Below are positions 60,333 through 64,000 of a stretch of DNA of 64,000 bases, piece after piece. Position numbers and translations under genes: made by a program. The stretch lies in assembly GCF_042956465.1 (NCBI RefSeq), contig NZ_JBIBGL010000016.1:1-64000 (forward strand), read 5' to 3'. The notes under the pieces are model-generated. The model made no database searches, was not told the origin of the DNA, and was given only the letters and a program-made list of their open reading frames with translations. The stretch's first letter is position 1. Each line of letters begins with the position of its first letter. The stretch is from Embleya sp042956465. GTDB taxonomy: Bacteria; Actinomycetota; Actinomycetes; Streptomycetales; Streptomycetaceae.

Positions 60333-60878
60333 TCAGGCCAGGGGGACGCCGAGGTCGGGCAGCACTTCTGCGCCCGGGAGTTCGGCGAGCAGCCGGCCGG
60401 GCACCCACAGCTTGGAGCCGCGGATCCCGGAGCCGACCACGATGCGCGGGTGGGCGGCGACGGCGGCGTCGATCAGGATCGGCCAGTCCGCGGGCAGCCC
60501 GATCGGGGTGATCCCGCCGTACCGCATCCCGGTTGCGGCGAGCACCGCGTCCACCGGGGCGAACGACGCCTTGCGGGCGTCCAGGTGCCGGCGGACCAGG
60601 CCGTTCACGTCGGCCCTGGTGGTGGCGGTGATCAGACATGCCGCGTAGGTGACCGTGCCGCCGCGCTTGGCGGCGATCACCACGCAGTTCGCGCCGTCGG
60701 CCGGGGCCACGTCGTAGCGGGCGCAGAACGCGGCGGTGTCCGCCAGTTCGGGATCGATCGCGGCGACCTCGACCAGGCCGGCCGACTCGGCCGGCCAACC
60801 GGCCAGGGCACGGGCCACGGGTTCGGCGAGCAACTCGGGGTGGGACAGCGCGGGATGAAGGGCGAGTGCGGTGGTCAT
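60333..60878 (-). CDS. YbaK/EbsC family aminoacyl-tRNA deacylase-like protein
   Basis: This 181-residue protein belongs to the YbaK/ProX family that clears misacylated tRNA (for example Cys- or Ala-tRNA(Pro)). The conserved lysine region is NCVVIAAKRGGTVTYAACLI; the middle Gly-rich motif is TGMRYGGITPIGLPADWPIL and the end motif is IVVGSGIRGSKLWVP. It is a stand-alone editing domain. The ATG at 60878 begins a plausible N-terminus; the upstream continuation reads through noncoding sequence. It is monocistronic in a convergent context with the amidohydrolase. Confidence 0.92.
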   Translation of the reverse strand: MTTALALHPALSHPELLAEPVARALAGWPAESAGLVEVAAIDPELADTAAFCARYDVAPADGANCVVIAAKRGGTVTYAACLITATTRADVNGLVRRHLDARKASFAPVDAVLAATGMRYGGITPIGLPADWPILIDAAVAAHPRIVVGSGIRGSKLWVPGRLLAELPGAEVLPDLGVPLA

Positions 60879-61051
60879 GGGGCCATCCAACCCAATCGGC
60901 CGCACTCGTGCGCGCGAGCACGCGGGAGACCGGCCTCGCCGCCCGGCGGGCGGGTCGGCGGGACCGGACCCGCGGCCGGCGGGCGTGGTGCTCACCCCCG
61001 GAGGCGGCGGACGGCGCACCCGCGGCTCGGCGACACGCTCGCGCCGGGCGT

Positions 61052-61729
61052 TCACCCGCGGACGCGGCGGACGTGGCGGGCGTACATCGGGCGGCCGACC
61101 AGGCCCCAGATCAGCCGGGCCTGGAGCGGCAACCCGCCGAGCATCGTGGCCCGCTCGGTGGCGTCCGCGTCCTCCAGCACCACACCCAGCAGAAGCAGGA
61201 TCTGCGGCTTGGGCGTGGTCTCCACGAAGTGCTCGCCCATCGCGTTCCACTCCTGCGCGGTCAGCAGCCGCTGTGCCAGCGGGAGCAGCTCGGCCTCCTC
61301 CTCGTCGAGGTGCTCGACCAGCGCCGCGCGGTGCTCGACCAGCGCCGCCACCGCCGCGTCGCGCTCGGCGGCCCCGGCGCCCGCCGTCCACGCCGCGATC
61401 AGCTCCCCGGCGGCGGTCAGCGAGCCGGCCACCCGCTCATGCTGGGCCTCCATCCGCAACACCAGGTCCGCCTCCAGGTCGACGCGCGCCAGCAGCGGCG
61501 GCCACAGCAGCTCGTCCTCGCCGGTGTGGTGCCCGTGCAGGCCCAGCCGGTACAGGTCGAAGTGCTCGGCGAGCACCTTGGCCCGGGCGGTGTCGCCCGG
61601 CGCGACGGCGGCGATCAACTCGATCAGCAGGCGCGATTCGCGGCGCAGCCCGCGGTGGACGATCACCATTTCCCGGGTGTCGAAGCCGGCCGAGGCGGGG
61701 GAGACGGGCGAGGAGGACGAGGCGGTCAT
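61052..61729 (-). CDS. Hemerythrin-domain (HHE) protein
   Basis: This 225-residue protein has a non-haem diiron hemerythrin fold that may bind O2, NO or iron. Metal-ligand candidates include His in MVIVHRGLRRE, the group GLHGHHTGEDELLWPP, EAQHERVAG and VEHLDEEEAELLPL. It is four-helical with a basic C-terminus. It is divergent from the SARP regulator, 173 bp apart. In actinomycetes such proteins are often implicated in oxidative or nitrosative stress, but nothing here proves it. Confidence 0.92.
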   Translation of the reverse strand: MTASSSSPVSPASAGFDTREMVIVHRGLRRESRLLIELIAAVAPGDTARAKVLAEHFDLYRLGLHGHHTGEDELLWPPLLARVDLEADLVLRMEAQHERVAGSLTAAGELIAAWTAGAGAAERDAAVAALVEHRAALVEHLDEEEAELLPLAQRLLTAQEWNAMGEHFVETTPKPQILLLLGVVLEDADATERATMLGGLPLQARLIWGLVGRPMYARHVRRVRG

Positions 61730-61824
61730 GGTGGGTGATCCCTTCGGTGGGCCCTCGACGCGGTGTCGCCGGGCATGCTCATAGCCTGGTCCCGGCGTCT
61801 TGGAGGAATCCTGGAAGGAACATG

Positions 61825-61858
61825 GAGCCGCCCGGCGGGGTTGTCCGGCGGGCGGCTC
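61825..61858 (+). promoter_or_regulatory. Stem-loop in the leader of the SARP gene
   Basis: A 10-bp stem (61825-61834 with 61849-61858) lies about 45 bp upstream of the SARP start, in the divergent region, and could attenuate transcription or be an operator. Confidence 0.4.
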
Positions 61859-61902
61859 GCCGACGACGGGCCGCGCGAACCGGGTCGGGTGAAGGGGGAG
61901 AG

Positions 61903-64000
61903 ATGGTGTACCTGCGCGTGCTCGGCCCGTTCGAGGCCGAGGTGCACGATGTGACCGTCCCACTGGGTGGTCCGCGCCAGCGCGCCGTACTCGCGCTCCT
62001 GGTGGCCGCCCGCGGGCGGGTCGTGTCGATCGACCGGATGATCGAGGACCTGTGGCGCGGCGAACCGCCCGCCCAGGCCGTCACCTCCCTCCAGGCGTAC
62101 GTGTCCAACCTGCGTCGTCTGCTCGAACCGGGTCGGCCGCGGCGGGCCCCGGCCACGATCCTGGTCAGCGCGGCGCCCGGCTACGCGCTGCGGCTGCCGG
62201 ACGACGCGGTGGACGCGTGGCGCTTCGAAGGGCTGCTCCGGAGCGCGCGGGAGCGGGCCGAGACCGACCCGGCCCGGGCGCGGACCCTGGTCGAGGCGGC
62301 GCTGGCGCTGTGGCGCGGCCCGGCGTTCGCCGCCGCCTCGGACGAGCCGTGGGCCCTCGCGGAGGCCGCCCGGCTGAGCGAACTGCAGCTGAGCGCACGC
62401 GAATTGCACATCGCCGCCGGCCTGCGCTCGGGCGCTGCGGCGGGCGCGGCGGCGGATGCCGAACGGCTCACCCGCGAGGCGCCGCTGCGCGAGGAGGGTT
62501 GGCGCCTGCACGCGCTGGCGCTGTGGGCGGACAACCGCCAGGCGGACGCGCTGGCCACGCTGCGCCGGGCCCGCGCGGTACTGGCGGCCGACGTCGGTCT
62601 GGACCCGGGTCCCGCCCTCACCGAGGTCGAGGCGGCGATCCTGGGCCGACACATGGACGTGCTCCGCGCGGCGACGGCGCCGGTGGCCTCGGCAGCCGGC
62701 GCCGACCTGCCTGCGACCGCCGAGGCGGTGGGCGACGCCGGCGGCGGTGCGTCGAGCCGGGCCGACCGGGTGCCGAACCCCCCGGGGAAACCGGACCCGG
62801 CCGCGGAGCCGCGGATGGGCACGATCCCGGTCGCCGACGCCCACATCCATCCGCAACCCGGCGGCCCCGGAGAGCTGTTCGTCGGGCGCGACGACGAACT
62901 CGCCGCGCTGCTGGGCGCGGCGGGGCAGGTCGCGTCGGCCGGCCTGCGGGTCGCGCTGGTCACCGGCGAGGCCGGATTGGGCAAGTCCGCGCTGCTCGGC
63001 CGGCTGAGCGCCGAACTGGAGCGGGCCGGGCTGCTCGTGGCCACCGGGCGCTGTCCCGAGGTGGACGGCGCACCGCCCGCCTGGGCGTGGGTGGAGGCGC
63101 TGCGGTCGATCGCCGCGGTCGTGCCGCCGCCGCCCGAGTCGGCCGCCGCACTCGCGCCGCTGCTGGGCGACGACGCGGCCGAGGGACCCGGACCGGACAC
63201 CGCCGCGGGCCGGTTCCGGCTGCACCGGGCGGTCTGGTCCTGGCTCGCGGTCGGTGCCCGGCGCCGACCGCTGGCCGTCCTGCTGGACGACCTGCACCGG
63301 GCCGACGCCGAGACGCTGGCCCTGCTCGCCGCGGCGGCCGACGGCGACGCCGCGGGGGCGCCGGTGTTCGTGGTCGCCGCGTACCGTCCCGACGAGGTGG
63401 ACGGCCGGCTCACCGAGACCCTGGCCGGCCTGGCCCGCCGATCGCCGGTCCGCCTCGCGCTGGCCGGCCTGCCGGAGGCCGCCGTGGCCCGGGTCGTGGA
63501 CGCCGTGTCGCAGACGCCCGTCGACCCCGCGACGATCACCGCGCTGGCCGAACGCACCGGTGGCAACCCGTTCTACATCCGGGAGAGCGCCCGCCTGCTG
63601 GACAGCGAAGGAGCCCTGGTCGCGCTCTCCGACGTGCCCGAGGGGGTCCGGGACGTGCTGCGCCGGCGCCTGGCCCGGCTGCCCGACCCGGCCGTCGCGG
63701 TGCTGCGGCTGGCCTCGGTCGCGGGCCGCGAGGTGGACGTGGACGTGCTGGTGGACGCGGCCGAGGTCGACGAGGGCGGTGTGCTGGACGCGTTGGACGC
63801 CGGCCTGATCGCCGGCCTGCTCACCGAACCGGCCCCCGGCCGGGTGCGGTTCGTGCACGCACTGGTCCGCGACACGATGGTCGCCGACCTGAGCGGGCTG
63901 CGCCGCACCCGGATGCACACCCGAATCGCCGCCGCCCTGGAACGGCTCGGCACCGGGGACGTCTCGGCGCTGGCCTACCACTACGGCCACGCGGCCGGCG
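61903..64000 (+). CDS. AfsR/SARP family regulator with BTAD and AAA ATPase domains, 3' truncated by window edge
   Basis: At least 699 residues are present and the frame runs off the right edge. It opens with an OmpR-type DNA-binding domain of the SARP class (LRVLGPFEAEVHDVTVPLGG, LVAARGRVVSIDRMIEDLWR), followed by the BTAD helices to about residue 255. A Pro/Ala linker leads to an AAA ATPase: Walker A GEAGLGKS at 355-362 and Walker B LAVLLDDLHRAD around 460. The start has GAAGGGGGAG upstream. The architecture fits a large cluster-situated activator or pleiotropic regulator such as AfsR; the target genes are presumably to the right, outside the window. Confidence 0.93.
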   Translation, partial: MVYLRVLGPFEAEVHDVTVPLGGPRQRAVLALLVAARGRVVSIDRMIEDLWRGEPPAQAVTSLQAYVSNLRRLLEPGRPRRAPATILVSAAPGYALRLPDDAVDAWRFEGLLRSARERAETDPARARTLVEAALALWRGPAFAAASDEPWALAEAARLSELQLSARELHIAAGLRSGAAAGAAADAERLTREAPLREEGWRLHALALWADNRQADALATLRRARAVLAADVGLDPGPALTEVEAAILGRHMDVLRAATAPVASAAGADLPATAEAVGDAGGGASSRADRVPNPPGKPDPAAEPRMGTIPVADAHIHPQPGGPGELFVGRDDELAALLGAAGQVASAGLRVALVTGEAGLGKSALLGRLSAELERAGLLVATGRCPEVDGAPPAWAWVEALRSIAAVVPPPPESAAALAPLLGDDAAEGPGPDTAAGRFRLHRAVWSWLAVGARRRPLAVLLDDLHRADAETLALLAAAADGDAAGAPVFVVAAYRPDEVDGRLTETLAGLARRSPVRLALAGLPEAAVARVVDAVSQTPVDPATITALAERTGGNPFYIRESARLLDSEGALVALSDVPEGVRDVLRRRLARLPDPAVAVLRLASVAGREVDVDVLVDAAEVDEGGVLDALDAGLIAGLLTEPAPGRVRFVHALVRDTMVADLSGLRRTRMHTRIAAALERLGTGDVSALAYHYGHAAG

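Overview
The window is high-GC DNA with strong GC3 bias, frequent GTG starts and short operons ending in GC-rich stem-loops without U-tracts. Its gene families (S-adenosyl methyltransferase DUF574, LmbU-type regulator, LAxTG cell-wall protein with thioester domain, Yx(FWY)xxD lipoprotein, BTAD/SARP regulator) point to a filamentous actinomycete of the Streptomycetaceae type (Streptomyces, Kitasatospora or Embleya-like). No rRNA, tRNA, CRISPR array, insertion sequence or prophage was found. It looks like a chromosomal arm or accessory stretch.

Layout. 0-10.6 kb is one plus-strand carbohydrate locus: a truncated beta-helix protein, a Gfo/Idh/MocA dehydrogenase, a binding lipoprotein, two sugar ABC permeases, an epimerase-like enzyme, a DapA-like lyase, a 2-hydroxyacid dehydrogenase and a FAH-family hydrolase. 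Together they suggest uptake of a glycan-derived sugar and its non-phosphorylated oxidation, lysis or hydrolysis. 10.7-16.9 kb is mainly minus strand: a RidA-like protein, a TetR regulator with no visible start codon, a thioester-domain LAxTG surface protein, and an amino-acid permease/zinc alcohol dehydrogenase pair diverging from an XRE-cupin regulator. 18-22.5 kb holds a double-HTH regulator, an ECF sigma/zinc anti-sigma pair, a DrrAB-type ABC exporter and a probable internally deleted small antitoxin-like gene.

23.3-28.5 kb contains dimethylargininase, a 1.7-kb gene-poor AT-richer stretch with repeats and dyads, an LmbU-family regulator behind a perfect 24-bp dyad, and an orphan L-ornithine/L-lysine N-hydroxylase. 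28.5-38.3 kb holds a DUF574 methyltransferase, a remarkable CDGSH/ferredoxin/CDGSH/truncated-globin fusion, and three regulator-transporter pairs (TetR, TetR-MFS, MarR-MFS) with readable operators, followed by a quinone-oxidoreductase-like enzyme. 38.3-47.5 kb has two unusual lipoproteins (CHRD-CHRD-DUF3455; Yx(FWY)xxD repeats), a zinc-finger SDR lacking the catalytic Tyr, a PPOX/YczE/MarR cluster, a SnoaL-like protein, an acetyltransferase, a PLP decarboxylase and a tiny membrane protein.

47.7-55 kb carries a small Cys-rich protein, split and convergent LigD-type polymerase and ligase genes with no Ku in view, and a 1554-residue helical-repeat protein of unknown function. 55-64 kb carries a glutamate-cysteine-ligase-like enzyme, an RCK-2TM-RCK protein without a K+ selectivity filter, a YtcJ-type amidohydrolase, a YbaK deacylase, a hemerythrin protein, and a SARP/AAA regulator cut by the right edge.

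Most attractive for follow-up: the Fe-S/globin fusion under a TetR operator, the LmbU/N-hydroxylase islet, the giant repeat protein beside the ligase, the filterless RCK channel-like protein, and the paired MarR operators joined by a 10-bp tandem repeat.
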